Assembly: GCA_030066195.1 (NCBI GenBank)
Contig: JASJCB010000026.1
Location: forward strand, 1 to 64,000
DNA from: Acidobacteriota bacterium
Lineage (GTDB): Bacteria; Acidobacteriota; Holophagae; Acanthopleuribacterales; Acanthopleuribacteraceae
DNA length: 64,000 nucleotides
Reading direction: 5' to 3'
Position numbers and translations under genes: made by a program. Below, piece after piece: positions 26,166 to 35,703 of the stretch; the stretch's first letter is position 1; each line of letters starts with the position of its first letter. Under the pieces are notes generated by a model, which saw only the letters and a program-made list of their open reading frames with translations, made no database searches and had not been told where the DNA came from.

Positions 26166-27500
26166 CTATTCCCCCGTGGTGCCCCGGTCTGCCCGGTGTT
26201 GCAGGTAATCCAGAGCCAAGCGCGATAAGGCGCGAACGCCCAGACCCAGGCCGCTTTCGTCGATGTAGAAGTCCGGGGTGTGGTGGCCCGCCGCTTCTTC
26301 CTCGGGCACGTCCTTCGGCCTGCCGCCCAGGAAGAAGAAAAAGCCGGGCACCTTTTGCGCATAGAAGGAGAAATCCTCCGCGCCGGTAAGGGCGTCCATG
26401 ATCTGCACGTTGGCGGCGCCCGCCACCTGTTGCAGGGTGGGCAGCATCTCGTCCACCAACTGGTGATCGTTATAGGTCACCGGGTAGGCGGTCGTCAGCG
26501 GGATTTCCACGATCGCCTCGGCGCCGTTGCTCTGCGCAATCAGTGTCGCTTTTCTCTTGATGGCCTCGTGGATCTTCAGGCGCATATCCGGGCTGAGGGC
26601 GCGGACCGTGCCCACCATGGTCAATTCCTCGGGAATGATGTTCGAACGCACCCCGCCGTGAATGCTGCCCACGGTGACCACCGCGGCATTTTGGGTCAGC
26701 GGTATCTCCCGGCTGACGATGGTTTGCAGGGCATTGATAATCTGGGCGCCGGTGACGATGGGATCGACGCTGCTCCAGGGTCTCGACCCGTGGGCCTGTT
26801 TGCCCTTGACGGTAATCCGGTAGTCGTCGGCGCTGGCCAGCAGGCCGCCCTTGCGGTAACCGATCGTGCCGACCTCTTGTCCGGCGCTGATGTGCAAGCC
26901 GAAAATGGCTTCCACGTCGGGGTTGTTCAAGACCCCCTCCCTGACCATCAACTCGGCGCCGCCTTCCTCGCCCTCGGGCGGACCTTCCTCCGCCGGCTGG
27001 AAGATGAACTTCACCGTGCCGGGAATGCGTTCCTTCATGTCGGTCAGCACCTTGGCGACGCCCATCAGGATGGCGGTATGCGTATCGTGGCCACAGGCGT
27101 GCATAACACCGACCTCTTGACCGTTATAGGTGGTCCTTACCTTGGAGGCAAAGGGAACATCGGTGCGTTCGGTCACGGGCAGAGCGTCGATATCGGCGCG
27201 CAGGGCAACAACCGGGCCGGGCTTCCCGCCGCGCAATAAGCCGACCACGCCGGTATGCGCCACGCCGGTCGTGACCTCCAGGCCAAGACCCTTCAGGTGC
27301 TCGGCAATTTTAGCGGCCGTTTTGAATTCACGGTTACCCAACTCCGGGTTTTGGTGGAAGTGGCGACGCCATTCGATCACTTTCGGTGTGATCGCCTCAA
27401 CGGCAGTGTCTATCGCTACGGCATCGGCGGGAGACAGCGTCGAGGCTGAAGATGTGGGATGGAACAGGCAAAGCAAGAGACCAACAGACAACATGCGCAT
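26166..27500 (-). CDS. Exported M20-family amidohydrolase (N-acyl-amino-acid / hippurate hydrolase-like)
   Basis: The 444-residue protein has a signal peptide (LLLCLFHPTSSAS). The M20 di-zinc amidohydrolase core shows WRRHFHQNPELGNREFKTA, ALRADIDALPV, HACGHDTHTAIL, the catalytic EEGPPEGEEGG region, and a lid domain with KGKQAHGSRPWSSVDPI. The final zinc-site motif GAEDFSFYAQKVPG is present. The family hydrolyses N-acyl amino acids or amidated carboxylates (AmhX/HipO/IAA-amino-acid hydrolase group); the export signal points to scavenging in the periplasm. AAGGAGGA precedes the ATG. It lies 90 bp downstream of purM on the same strand and may be cotranscribed. Confidence 0.9.
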   Translation of the reverse strand: MRMLSVGLLLCLFHPTSSASTLSPADAVAIDTAVEAITPKVIEWRRHFHQNPELGNREFKTAAKIAEHLKGLGLEVTTGVAHTGVVGLLRGGKPGPVVALRADIDALPVTERTDVPFASKVRTTYNGQEVGVMHACGHDTHTAILMGVAKVLTDMKERIPGTVKFIFQPAEEGPPEGEEGGAELMVREGVLNNPDVEAIFGLHISAGQEVGTIGYRKGGLLASADDYRITVKGKQAHGSRPWSSVDPIVTGAQIINALQTIVSREIPLTQNAAVVTVGSIHGGVRSNIIPEELTMVGTVRALSPDMRLKIHEAIKRKATLIAQSNGAEAIVEIPLTTAYPVTYNDHQLVDEMLPTLQQVAGAANVQIMDALTGAEDFSFYAQKVPGFFFFLGGRPKDVPEEEAAGHHTPDFYIDESGLGLGVRALSRLALDYLQHRADRGTTGE

Positions 27501-27589
27501 GGATGAATTCCTCCTTCATTCTATAAGAAGGACGCGTTGCCGCTGCTTTCTGGTGCAAAGGCCGGGTCCGCGATCCGGCCGAGGCGCCG

Positions 27590-28624
27590 CTACCAGACCA
27601 TCTGGACCGTACCGCTGCCGTCCACGATTTCGCCCATGTGCCGGGCCTCGCCCTCGGCCTCGAGGGTACGGGCCAAAACGTCCTCCACATGCGCTTCATC
27701 CACGACCAGGATCATGCCGACACCCATGTTGAATACGCGATAGGCCTCTTCCTTGGAGACCTTGCCGGCGTCACAAAGGAATTGGAACAACGGCGGCACC
27801 GGACAGGCGTCGGCGCGAATGACAGCGTCCAGTTCAGCGGGAAGCACCCGGGGCATATTGTCCAGAAAGCCGCCGCCGGTGATGTGGGCCATAGCAGCGA
27901 TTTTGTCTTCGGCAAGCAGGGTTTCCACGGTTTTGTAGTAGGGCTTGTGCACGGCGAGCAGGGCGTCGACTACCTTGTCGTTCGTACCGGGGACGATGTC
28001 CTCCAGGCCCATTTTTTGTTCCTCGAAGATGATTTGACGAGCCAGGGAGTATCCGTTGGTGTGTAGGCCGCTGGAAGGGAGGCCGATCAACTTCATACCC
28101 TTACGGACGCGGTGTGCGCCCAGTAGCTTGGGCTTGTCTACCACGCCCACGATAAAACCGGCCACGTCGTACTCGCCCGCGTTGTAGAAACCGGGCATCT
28201 CCGCCATCTCGCCGCCCAGAATGGCCAGGCCGCTTTGACGACAGGCCGTAGCCATGCCCGCGATGACCTCTTCCACCACATGGGGCTTCAGCTTGCCGGT
28301 GGCAATGTAGTCCATAAAAAACAGCGGCGCGGCGCCCTGCACCAGGATGTCGTTGATGCAGTGGTTCACCAGGCATTGTCCCACGGTATTGTTGCGGTCG
28401 CTCATGAAGGCTATCTTCAACTTGGTGCCCACGCCGTCGGCCGAGGAGACCAGGACGGGGTGCGTCATCTCGGGGAATTTAATGTCGAAAAGCCCGCCGA
28501 AACTGCCCAGGTTCGACAGGACGCGGTTGGTCTCCGTGGATGCCACGTGGCCTTTGATACCGTGTATGGCCTGATCTTGGGCATCGATGGAAACACCGGC
28601 CTGTTCGTAACGAGAAGTGGACAT
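27590..28624 (-). CDS. purM: Phosphoribosylformylglycinamidine cyclo-ligase (AIR synthetase)
   Basis: The 344-residue protein matches PurM over its usual length. Visible motifs are SRYEQAGVSIDA at the start, HPVLVSSADGVGTKLKIAF, VNHCINDILVQGAAPLFFMDYIA, GLAILGGEMAEMPGFY, GLPSSGLHTNGYSLAR, and HITGGGFLDNMPRVLP. It converts formylglycinamidine ribonucleotide plus ATP to aminoimidazole ribonucleotide in purine synthesis. GGAGG lies before the ATG. No other purine genes are nearby, so the pathway is dispersed in this genome. Confidence 0.97.
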   Translation of the reverse strand: MSTSRYEQAGVSIDAQDQAIHGIKGHVASTETNRVLSNLGSFGGLFDIKFPEMTHPVLVSSADGVGTKLKIAFMSDRNNTVGQCLVNHCINDILVQGAAPLFFMDYIATGKLKPHVVEEVIAGMATACRQSGLAILGGEMAEMPGFYNAGEYDVAGFIVGVVDKPKLLGAHRVRKGMKLIGLPSSGLHTNGYSLARQIIFEEQKMGLEDIVPGTNDKVVDALLAVHKPYYKTVETLLAEDKIAAMAHITGGGFLDNMPRVLPAELDAVIRADACPVPPLFQFLCDAGKVSKEEAYRVFNMGVGMILVVDEAHVEDVLARTLEAEGEARHMGEIVDGSGTVQMVW

Positions 28625-29004
28625 GGGGCAAGCCTCCGAAAAAGGATGGCCGTGTCAACGGCCCCATATTCTAACCCTTTCCCCAGCACAACGGAAGACG
28701 GTGAATGGCGGGGTTTGCGATTCCGGGATCCCCCGTACCGCAACCCTGACCGGTAGCGGTCAAACCTGAAACCTTCAACCCCCGGCCTCCGCCGGGTTTT
28801 CCGAAAGCCCGAGGCAATTGGAAGTCTTTACCTGGTGCCGATAAGGGCGACCCATGATTTCACCAACATGCTCCCGGACTTGCAGATCCTCGCCGGCTTC
28901 TGATGATTGCATGGTATTCCTATTCGTGTGAGATTTCCGAACCGGTTTTCACACTATAAAGTTCAAAGACCCCAGGCCTCAATTACATATAGGAGTAAAA
29001 TTCA
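28625..29004. other. Divergent intergenic region upstream of purM
   Basis: This 380-bp gap separates purM and the rightward 126-residue ORF. It contains a short CCCCGG...CCGGGTTTT hairpin around 28777-28800 and an AT-rich stretch (28915-29000) with AGGAG before the ATG at 29005. No purine riboswitch-like conserved core was recognised. Confidence 0.4.
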
Positions 29005-29385
29005 ATGATTACTTACCAAGAACCCGGTTGTTTCCCTGCTGAGGAAACCGCTTTCCCCGGCCCCTATAAAAGTTCACGTGACCTTCCCCTGGGAGATTGG
29101 AATGCATGCGTCAACGGTCGTATCTTCACACTTAGGATATCCGCTGTAAATGGATCTAAGGTCACTGCATCATTCACCGGTGCCCAAATCGTAAATGCCC
29201 TCTACGACCGTAACACCGGACTACTTACCTTCACGCGTGTCACGTCTATCAAACAAGATTATCGGGGTTTCCTGATGTATTTTGACGATGCAGACCCTTT
29301 TTGGCGTATGGCGGGTGAGTTCGGAGAGGTATCTGCCGGACCGCAAGCAGGCTGGTACGCAACCCTGCCCCGCAAAACCCATTGA
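29005..29385 (+). CDS. Hypothetical 126-residue beta-rich protein
   Basis: The protein has no signal peptide and consists of regularly spaced beta-strand-like segments: CVNGRIFTLRISAVNGSKVTASFTG, GLLTFTRVTSIKQDYRGFLMYF and GWYATL. The pattern of Gly-aromatic turns and ITFTR-like strands resembles a small avidin- or lipocalin-like barrel, but I do not recognise a family. AGGAG precedes the ATG at 29005. Codon use is less GC-rich than its neighbours. The gene stands alone between divergent purM and the opposing DUF4846 gene. A carbohydrate- or lipid-binding role would be a guess. Confidence 0.55.
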   Translation: MITYQEPGCFPAEETAFPGPYKSSRDLPLGDWNACVNGRIFTLRISAVNGSKVTASFTGAQIVNALYDRNTGLLTFTRVTSIKQDYRGFLMYFDDADPFWRMAGEFGEVSAGPQAGWYATLPRKTH

Positions 29386-29588
29386 TGTCCAAGTTTATGG
29401 ATGCATCCGATTTATTTCAATGTGGGGATTCCTTGTTGCTGTGCTGCTTTATAAACAAAAACCGCAAGCCATGGGAACCATACAGACAAGGCTGCTTATT
29501 GCAAGCGGCCGTTTTTTTGGTCGTCGGTTGATGGTGATCCGCCGTTTTGGCCTTGGCCCGGCCAAAAGCCGTACCGCGGTTCAATTGG

Positions 29589-30440
29589 TCATTGTTTGGA
29601 AGGTTCGGACACCGGTCGGCGATATAGGTCGGTGTATTCAAAGGTCCACTCCGGTGTCTTCAAGGTTCCATTTGACCTGGCCGGGTACCAGGGATTCTTT
29701 TTTCCGCGCGGGCCTTTCAGTACGTGAATGTCTTGGGCCGGCATATAGCTTTGGCCCAGCAGGAACATTCGTTCTCCCTTTTGGTTTTCGACGACATCCA
29801 ACACGATCACGGCGTGGCCGGGAAAACCGCCCTGAATGAAACTGTCGCCGGGTTGCACCTTTCGGGGATCGCGAACCCGGTCCCATTCACGCTCCAAGGA
29901 TGCGCTGCCCGCGTAGACAAACACGGTTCGCAGGTACTTTCGGAAGTTTTTGTAGGAGGCATCCGCTGTTGTTGTTTGCCGCCAGGTGACTCTGTTCCCG
30001 GAAATTTTGGGGCGTTGTCCGTTACGCCAGGCGGACCATCGAGCCGGGTGACCGCTGGTGAAATTGAAGCTGACGGCGTCCGGATCTTTTTGGAACAGGT
30101 ACTCGGCGTGCAAACGCATGACGGCATCAGCACATTGTTGTAGGTCCCGTTTCCCGGTATCGATATCGATAACGGCGACCTGAACATCCTGGCGGGGTTT
30201 CTTGCGGCCGTTGTACAGGTACACGGTTTTATCGGAGCGGATGGGCAGGCCGCGCAGCCAGGCGGCGAAGTCACCGGTATCGGCAGGCAGCCGGGTGTAC
30301 CCCCTGGGCGGCGGGAAGTTTTGAGCCAGGGTGGAGGTGTTCTCCACGGTCAACCACGGATGCCCGCCGAGGACGGCGATCGGGGTCAACAGGATGAAAA
30401 GCAGCGGGGGCGGTTTACGGATCATCGTAGGCATGAGCAA
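29589..30440 (-). CDS. Exported DUF4846 protein
   Basis: The 283-residue protein has a signal peptide (LLFILLTPIAVLGG). A DUF4846-type domain follows: GYTRLPADTGDFAAWLRGLPI, VYLYNGRKKPRQDVQVAVIDID, KRDLQQCADAVMRLHAEYLF, FNFTSGHPARWSAWRNG, and a terminal FIQGGFPGHAVIVLDVV...FLLGQSYMPAQDIHV. The family is found in Bacteroidota, Acidobacteriota and relatives; its activity is not known to me. The GHAVIVLD region looks like the His-containing strand of an NlpC/P60- or CHAP-like cysteine hydrolase, but no catalytic Cys is obvious, so it may be non-enzymatic. It follows the PHP-glycosyltransferase gene on the same strand beyond a terminator. Confidence 0.8.
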   Translation of the reverse strand: MLMPTMIRKPPPLLFILLTPIAVLGGHPWLTVENTSTLAQNFPPPRGYTRLPADTGDFAAWLRGLPIRSDKTVYLYNGRKKPRQDVQVAVIDIDTGKRDLQQCADAVMRLHAEYLFQKDPDAVSFNFTSGHPARWSAWRNGQRPKISGNRVTWRQTTTADASYKNFRKYLRTVFVYAGSASLEREWDRVRDPRKVQPGDSFIQGGFPGHAVIVLDVVENQKGERMFLLGQSYMPAQDIHVLKGPRGKKNPWYPARSNGTLKTPEWTFEYTDLYRRPVSEPSKQ

Positions 30441-30534
30441 CTCCTTGGATCAACGTTTACCGCATATCGGCTCTCCTGTCTATAACTACGCATCCGGCCT
30501 TTGGAAAGATCGGTCGATCCGCACGCCGAATACA

Positions 30535-30575
30535 AAACGGCCGGCAAGTGTGGGGTGCTTGCCAGCCGTTTTTTT
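30535..30575 (-). terminator. Rho-independent terminator of the glycosyltransferase operon
   Basis: AAACGGCCGGCAAG pairs with CTTGCCAGCCGTTT (one mismatch) around a nine-base loop, 15 bp after the PHP-glycosyltransferase stop at 30590. Both ends carry T/A runs, so it can work in both directions. Confidence 0.8.
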
Positions 30576-30589
30576 GTTGCTTGCGTTTA

Positions 30590-33349
30590 CTACTCCGCCA
30601 CGTTGGCCATTTCCAGGATTTCGGCCAGGAAGCCGGGTTCTTCCGTGGTTTCATCTGTTCTGAAGTCGGTTTCCAGGCGCATCTTCAATTCCATGCGCTC
30701 GGAGGCGGTCAAACCCAGGTCCCGACATAGGTCGCCCAGGATGGCTTCGGGCTGGTAATGGGCGGCGCGCATCAGGGCGGCTTGCTTCATTTCCCTCCGG
30801 CGGTCTTTGTCGCTCAGGAGGTCGACGACGCAATCCGCCAGTTGCTCGGCCGTCTCGGGCAGGTAGCCGTCTTGGCCGTGGGTGATGATGTCGGCCGGAC
30901 CTTTGCAATTATAGGCCGCGACCGGGCAACCGCAGCTCATGGCCTCCAGCACTACGCAGCCGAAGGTGTCGAATCGGCTGGGCAGCAACAGTATGTCTGC
31001 ATTGGAGTAAATTTCTACCAGGCGTTCGGAGTCGATCCAGCCCGGGAAATGCGCGTCAGGCATCTTTTCCTTCAGGTCTGCCTCGGCCGGCCCGGTGCCC
31101 GCGAATACCATTTGGGCATTGGGAATTTGCCGGCGAATTCGTTCCAAAACGCCGGGAAGGTCGCCGACGCCCTTCTCTCCGCTGATGCGCCCCGCGAACA
31201 GCAACACCGGATCGTCCTCATCGATGCCCGGGAGAACCATTTCCCGGGGTTGCGGCGCCGGTTGGAAGTGCGGCGCCGCCCAATGGGCCGTGGTGTAGAC
31301 TCGATCCCGCGGCATGCCGATGGCCGGGGAAGTCAGCCAGTCGCGGTGTTGGCTGTTCAAGACGAAGACGCCTTGGAACTGCCGGTAGAAGGCGCGCAGG
31401 ATGCGGCGAACGCGGTCGATAGCGCGTGTGTCCAGGGCGCTGTTCTTTTCGAAGAAGTCCAACCAGTCGGTATGCATATAGAAGTAGGCAGGCACGCGGA
31501 AGGCCGTTTTCAGGTAGAGGGCCGCCGGACCCATCAATAGTTCCGTGGAGCAGAGGATACGGTCGTAAGCGCCCTCGCGGAACAGGCGTTGGATTTCCAG
31601 CAAATCGGGCACCCGGAACTCCTGGCCGGGGTACCAGGGCATTTTGAAGGTGGTGACCGGCCGCACCACGCGCAGGTGATCGCCGGGTTCGCTTGTTTCG
31701 TCGCAGACCAGGAAGTCGATGGGCAGGTCGCGCTTGCGTACTTCTTCCAGGACATCGCACAGCACGGTGGAAACGCCGTTGCGGTCGTTCAGCGTGTCGG
31801 TCAGCCACAATACGCGTTTGGGGTGTTGGTAGTTGCCCAGTTCCGCGGCGAAATCATCGAGGAAGGCGCGATTCTGGTAGAGCACCTTACTGCTGGTCAG
31901 CGCGCTGCCGGCCAGGACACCGGATGCGAGCAGCGGGAAGCTCAAGTTGTCGAACAGTTCCGACAGGTTGACGCGCGCCATGTCGCGGCGTTCCCGGGGG
32001 GCATCGGCGCCGAACAGGGCGCGAAGGTGGCTGGGGATCTCCATTTTGCGCACCATTTCGCCCGGATCGATCTGAGCGTGCGTGCCCAGTTTGTTGATCT
32101 TGGTGGAAATGCGGCGCACCAACAGGCGATTCATTTCGGTGAAGAGGGCGGGCAGCGAATCGCGGATCACGTCAAGGTAGGCCTCCGGCTCCATTTTGTT
32201 GCCTCGCGCCATGCGGTCCACCTGGCTGAGCATGGGCTTGAAATCGCGGCTCACCAGGAGGCCGGTCAGGCGACCGGGGCGTCGGCCCGTCAGCGCGTCG
32301 TGGAAGGTGCGGAAGAAGCGCATGGTGGTCTTGTGACGCTTCAGTTCCATCATGCCGTTGCCGACCGCCAGGCACATGAGTTTGTCGCGCAGGCTGCCGC
32401 GGTGAAGGAACATGCGGATGAGTCCCGGGTCCTCCATGTTCAAAGCCACCTGGCAGAAATAGCCCAGCAGTCCCAGTTGTAATTTCTCTTCCTCGCCCAG
32501 CACGCCGTAAGGAGCCAGTTCGCCGGTGCGTAGGGCTTCTAAGGCCAGGTCAGCCATGCTGCTCTGCTTGCGGCGGGCTTTCAGGTTGGGGATGTGCATC
32601 AGGGTGCCGCAACTGCCCGCGAAGATGCCCATGTGATCGTCCGATCCGCCGGTGATGCGCTTTTTGTAGGGGTCTTGCGTAAAAACGCCGGGTTTGATGC
32701 CGTGGCGCTTGCCGAAGGCTTCCAGTTTTTCGGGGGTCAGTTTGTCCAGCCAATCAACCGTCATCAGGTTTTGCCACAGATCGCGCTGGCCGTTCAGGAC
32801 CTCGAACCGCTCGAACAGCAGGGCGAACTTCTCGAACAGGCTGGGCGACGGGCGGAAGGAAGGGGAGTAGAAGTAGAGCGGGTGGGGCAGAACAGTGGGC
32901 AGGTCGTGCTCTTTGCAGTACTCCAGGAACTTATAGATGTTGCGGCGTTTTACATTCAGATGCTCTTCCTGCTCCTGGGTGAAGCCGTAAGTCAACACGT
33001 GAACACTGACGTCGAATTCGGGGAAGTGGCAGGTGAACTCGGCGCCGGGCAGGATATCGTGACCCTTGTCCAACATTTCCCAGCAGGAGCGGGCGTTGTT
33101 GTGGTTGGTCACGGTAAAGGCGTCGGCGCCCTGCTCGCGCAGACGGCGCAGCAGGTCCCGGGTGTCGAGCCAGGTCTCGGGGAGACGCAGGATACGGCCC
33201 CAAAGCTCATCGGGGATATCGCTGTTTTTGTCGTGACAATGCAGGTCGATTCTGACCGTGTCTTCCGCCGGGAAGCGCAGGCTCTGTTCTTCCAGAAAGG
33301 CCGCGTAGTCATCGATCAATGTTTTGCGGAAAGGGTGTAAGACTGTCAT
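30590..33349 (-). CDS. PHP-domain / GT4 glycosyltransferase fusion
   Basis: The 919-residue protein joins two enzymes. Residues about 30-300 are a PHP-type phosphoesterase-like domain: RIDLHCHDKNSD near 33, AFTVTNHNN near 97, GAEFTCHFP, and TVLPHPLYF. A poorly recognised middle region follows. From about 530 to the end is a GT4 glycosyltransferase with VLWLTDTLNDRNGVSTVLCDVL, LFAGRISGEKGVGDLPGVLERI, and the nucleotide-sugar site RFDTFGCVVLEAMSCGCPVAAYN. It overlaps the preceding glycoside-hydrolase gene by 4 bp. Such fusions are seen in Acidobacteriota and Deltaproteobacteria; the substrate is unknown, but coupling to a glucoamylase-like enzyme suggests synthesis and turnover of an alpha-glucan or glycolipid. 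Confidence 0.85.
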   Translation of the reverse strand: MTVLHPFRKTLIDDYAAFLEEQSLRFPAEDTVRIDLHCHDKNSDIPDELWGRILRLPETWLDTRDLLRRLREQGADAFTVTNHNNARSCWEMLDKGHDILPGAEFTCHFPEFDVSVHVLTYGFTQEQEEHLNVKRRNIYKFLEYCKEHDLPTVLPHPLYFYSPSFRPSPSLFEKFALLFERFEVLNGQRDLWQNLMTVDWLDKLTPEKLEAFGKRHGIKPGVFTQDPYKKRITGGSDDHMGIFAGSCGTLMHIPNLKARRKQSSMADLALEALRTGELAPYGVLGEEEKLQLGLLGYFCQVALNMEDPGLIRMFLHRGSLRDKLMCLAVGNGMMELKRHKTTMRFFRTFHDALTGRRPGRLTGLLVSRDFKPMLSQVDRMARGNKMEPEAYLDVIRDSLPALFTEMNRLLVRRISTKINKLGTHAQIDPGEMVRKMEIPSHLRALFGADAPRERRDMARVNLSELFDNLSFPLLASGVLAGSALTSSKVLYQNRAFLDDFAAELGNYQHPKRVLWLTDTLNDRNGVSTVLCDVLEEVRKRDLPIDFLVCDETSEPGDHLRVVRPVTTFKMPWYPGQEFRVPDLLEIQRLFREGAYDRILCSTELLMGPAALYLKTAFRVPAYFYMHTDWLDFFEKNSALDTRAIDRVRRILRAFYRQFQGVFVLNSQHRDWLTSPAIGMPRDRVYTTAHWAAPHFQPAPQPREMVLPGIDEDDPVLLFAGRISGEKGVGDLPGVLERIRRQIPNAQMVFAGTGPAEADLKEKMPDAHFPGWIDSERLVEIYSNADILLLPSRFDTFGCVVLEAMSCGCPVAAYNCKGPADIITHGQDGYLPETAEQLADCVVDLLSDKDRRREMKQAALMRAAHYQPEAILGDLCRDLGLTASERMELKMRLETDFRTDETTEEPGFLAEILEMANVAE

Positions 33350-35703
33350 CGAGCTATCTCCTCTTGACTCACATTAACGCGTCTTAGTTGTATGCTCCCC
33401 GAATCTTGTCGGGGTAGACGTATGCGATCTCCCGTCCGATCGGCCCGGTCGTCGACGAGGCGCCATTCGGGCGGGATGCGGACATCCAATGGAACCGGAT
33501 CTTGTAACGGGCTGCGCCGGACGGACCAGCTCAACTCCAGGTTGCCGTCCGTGAGCGACATGCTGTAGGTAACGGCGCCGTGTTCAGTGGGGGCGTTTTC
33601 ACAACGTAGGGGCCGGTCGACTGTAATTTTCTCCCAGTCCGCGCCGGAGGCCAGTTCCAGGCCCTCCAGGGTTTCCCGAACCAGGGCGTCGCGGATCAGG
33701 TTGACTACCTCGGCGGCGGCCCAGCCGTGATCGCCGTCGCCCATACAACCGCCCATGGTGCCGGGATGAATGGCCTCGGGCCAGGTATAGGTGGGCGCGC
33801 CCATGGCCAGCAGGGCATCCAGAATTTGCCGCCAGCGCGGATCATTCAAGGCTAAAAGTACCCGGGCCAGTTGAACCGACAGATAAGCGTTCAGGCCGGT
33901 ATGGATGATTTTCTGGAAGAATACACCTTCCAGCAAGTTGTTGGTCATCAGGTAGTTCACCGTGGGTTCGACCCAGGGCTCGTCGGGACCGAACAGGTTG
34001 AGCGGCGAAATAGCGACCAGATTGCCGATCGAGGCGCTGTCGGGCATGCGGTAGGGGCTGCTTGACAGGGCGCCGGTCTCGCTTTTTTGCATGGTGACCG
34101 TGATGACTTCCTTCACCCGGTAGCGGTATTCTTCCCAGAAGGTTTCCAGGCGTTCGTCCTTGCGGCCCAGCTTGTCGGCAACCCAGCGCAGGCTTTGCAG
34201 GCCGGCGAGAGCCCAGAAGTTGTCCCAGAAGTAATGGTCGTTGGGGCCGAAATGCTCGGCAGAGAAACCTGCCGGCAGCAAACCCGCATGGGGAGCTTGC
34301 TGTTTCATGGTGCGGCGGCATTGGTCCTCGATCCAGCGGGCGCCCTTTCGCCAGGGGCCCCAATACCGCTCCAAATCCGTTATGCTTCCATTGCGTCGCA
34401 CATGATCGATCATGGTGAACAGGGCCTGACCCGCGCTGTCCCACTCGCCGTTCTGACTGCGAAAGAATCCGTCGAAGCCTTGCATCTTCAAGTAATTTTG
34501 CATCTTGGGCGCCACGCGGTCGCCGAAACCCAGGTTCTCATGAGCCAGCGCGATGAAAGCGGAATCGCGAATCCAACTGTTGTGGTAGAAAAAGGTGCCG
34601 GGCGAGAAGTGGTCCTGGTCGTCAAAGACATGCATGTGTTTCTTGATGGCGATAAAGGCGGTTTCCAGTTTCGGTTCCGGCAGGGAGACCGTCATGCCGC
34701 TTCGGGCGCGGTTCTCATGCCGTGCCAACATGTCCTCTCGTGCTTTGCCGATCCGTTCGGGGGTCAGATGACGGAACTTGCGTTTGCGTACGTCGCCTCG
34801 GGTGAGAATGCCCAGCGAGTCGAAGGAACGCTTCTCACCGGGTTCCAGCGAGACATCGAATTCGGAAACGCCGGAGAGAATGCCGGAACGCGACACACCG
34901 TTGCGTTGGCTGACGCGGGTCAGGTCCAGCAAGAGAGGGTCGCCCAGGTGGCGGTCGGCCACGGCCACGCGATCGGGTTCATCAATCAGTAGCAGGCCGG
35001 GCTTGCGGTTGACGCGCCAGAGACGGTTCTTGAACTTCAGCTTGTTGATATGACCCAGCGCCAACATATTGTAGGGACGAATGGCAATGCCGAAGACAAG
35101 GTTCAAGGGGAAGTCGGAGGTGTTCTCCAGGTAGTGGGTGAACTGTACCAATTCCTCGTCGTCGCACTCCAAGGCCAGGGTTTCCGAATACCAGTTGTAG
35201 GCGTTGGATACCCGGTAGGTGGTGCGTACCAGCGGCATGGTGTCGCCTTCAAGGGTTTGCAGGGCGCGTTCGGGGAAACGCGGCAGCAGCCAGGTCTCAC
35301 GGGACGACTTGACATAGGGGAAAACGGACCAGCCGAAGGGATGCAGGGTCAACATGCCGACCGGGTCCAACATGCTTTCGCGAGAAGAACTGGCCAGACC
35401 GAAGGATACCCAATTGCGCAGGGAAAGGTTTGCCGTGAGCAGGTTGACCCCGGTGGGAATGAACTCGCGCGTGGCGGGATCCTGCTGCCGTTCCAGCCAC
35501 CAGGGCCAGACCCAGTCCGGGTGGCTTTGCGTGGCCAGAGTATTGTTCAAGCCGCTGAGAACCAGACCGACGCCCTGTTCGATCAATTCCATGGGGAAGA
35601 ATACGGTGCCGGGCCGTCCGATATTGAGGAGGCCGTCCAGGAACGGTATGAGGTGTTGTTTACCGGTCCACTTTAAATAGGTTTTTGCCAGACGCTCAAA
35701 CAA
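33346..35703 (-). CDS. Glycogen-debranching / GH15-GH63-like (alpha/alpha)6 glycoside hydrolase
   Basis: The 785-residue protein lacks a signal peptide. An N-terminal beta-sandwich (about 30-330, including WPWWLERQQD, LSLRNWVSFGLASS and FDVSLEPGEKRSFDSLGI) precedes an (alpha/alpha)6 barrel. The barrel contains HNSWIRDSAFIALAHENLG, KMQGFDGFFRSQNGEWDSAGQALFTM, the block DHYFWDNFWALAGLQ, and YTWPEAIHPGTMGGCMGDGDHGWAAAEVVNLIRDALV, which holds candidate catalytic acids. A short C-terminal beta domain closes the chain. The arrangement resembles amylo-alpha-1,6-glucosidase/trehalase-like enzymes acting on alpha-glucosides. It is the first gene of a two-gene unit with the PHP-glycosyltransferase. Confidence 0.78.
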   Translation of the reverse strand: MFERLAKTYLKWTGKQHLIPFLDGLLNIGRPGTVFFPMELIEQGVGLVLSGLNNTLATQSHPDWVWPWWLERQQDPATREFIPTGVNLLTANLSLRNWVSFGLASSSRESMLDPVGMLTLHPFGWSVFPYVKSSRETWLLPRFPERALQTLEGDTMPLVRTTYRVSNAYNWYSETLALECDDEELVQFTHYLENTSDFPLNLVFGIAIRPYNMLALGHINKLKFKNRLWRVNRKPGLLLIDEPDRVAVADRHLGDPLLLDLTRVSQRNGVSRSGILSGVSEFDVSLEPGEKRSFDSLGILTRGDVRKRKFRHLTPERIGKAREDMLARHENRARSGMTVSLPEPKLETAFIAIKKHMHVFDDQDHFSPGTFFYHNSWIRDSAFIALAHENLGFGDRVAPKMQNYLKMQGFDGFFRSQNGEWDSAGQALFTMIDHVRRNGSITDLERYWGPWRKGARWIEDQCRRTMKQQAPHAGLLPAGFSAEHFGPNDHYFWDNFWALAGLQSLRWVADKLGRKDERLETFWEEYRYRVKEVITVTMQKSETGALSSSPYRMPDSASIGNLVAISPLNLFGPDEPWVEPTVNYLMTNNLLEGVFFQKIIHTGLNAYLSVQLARVLLALNDPRWRQILDALLAMGAPTYTWPEAIHPGTMGGCMGDGDHGWAAAEVVNLIRDALVRETLEGLELASGADWEKITVDRPLRCENAPTEHGAVTYSMSLTDGNLELSWSVRRSPLQDPVPLDVRIPPEWRLVDDRADRTGDRIRLPRQDSGSIQLRRVNVSQEEIAR

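Noticed and set aside
26280-27239. 319-residue plus-strand frame
   Set aside because: It is antisense to the M20 amidohydrolase and has shadow-like composition.
28777-28800. Terminator hairpin
   Set aside because: No gene ends beside it on the appropriate strand; it lies in a divergent promoter gap.
31589-32482. 297-residue plus-strand frame
   Set aside because: It is antisense to the PHP-glycosyltransferase, with no start signal.
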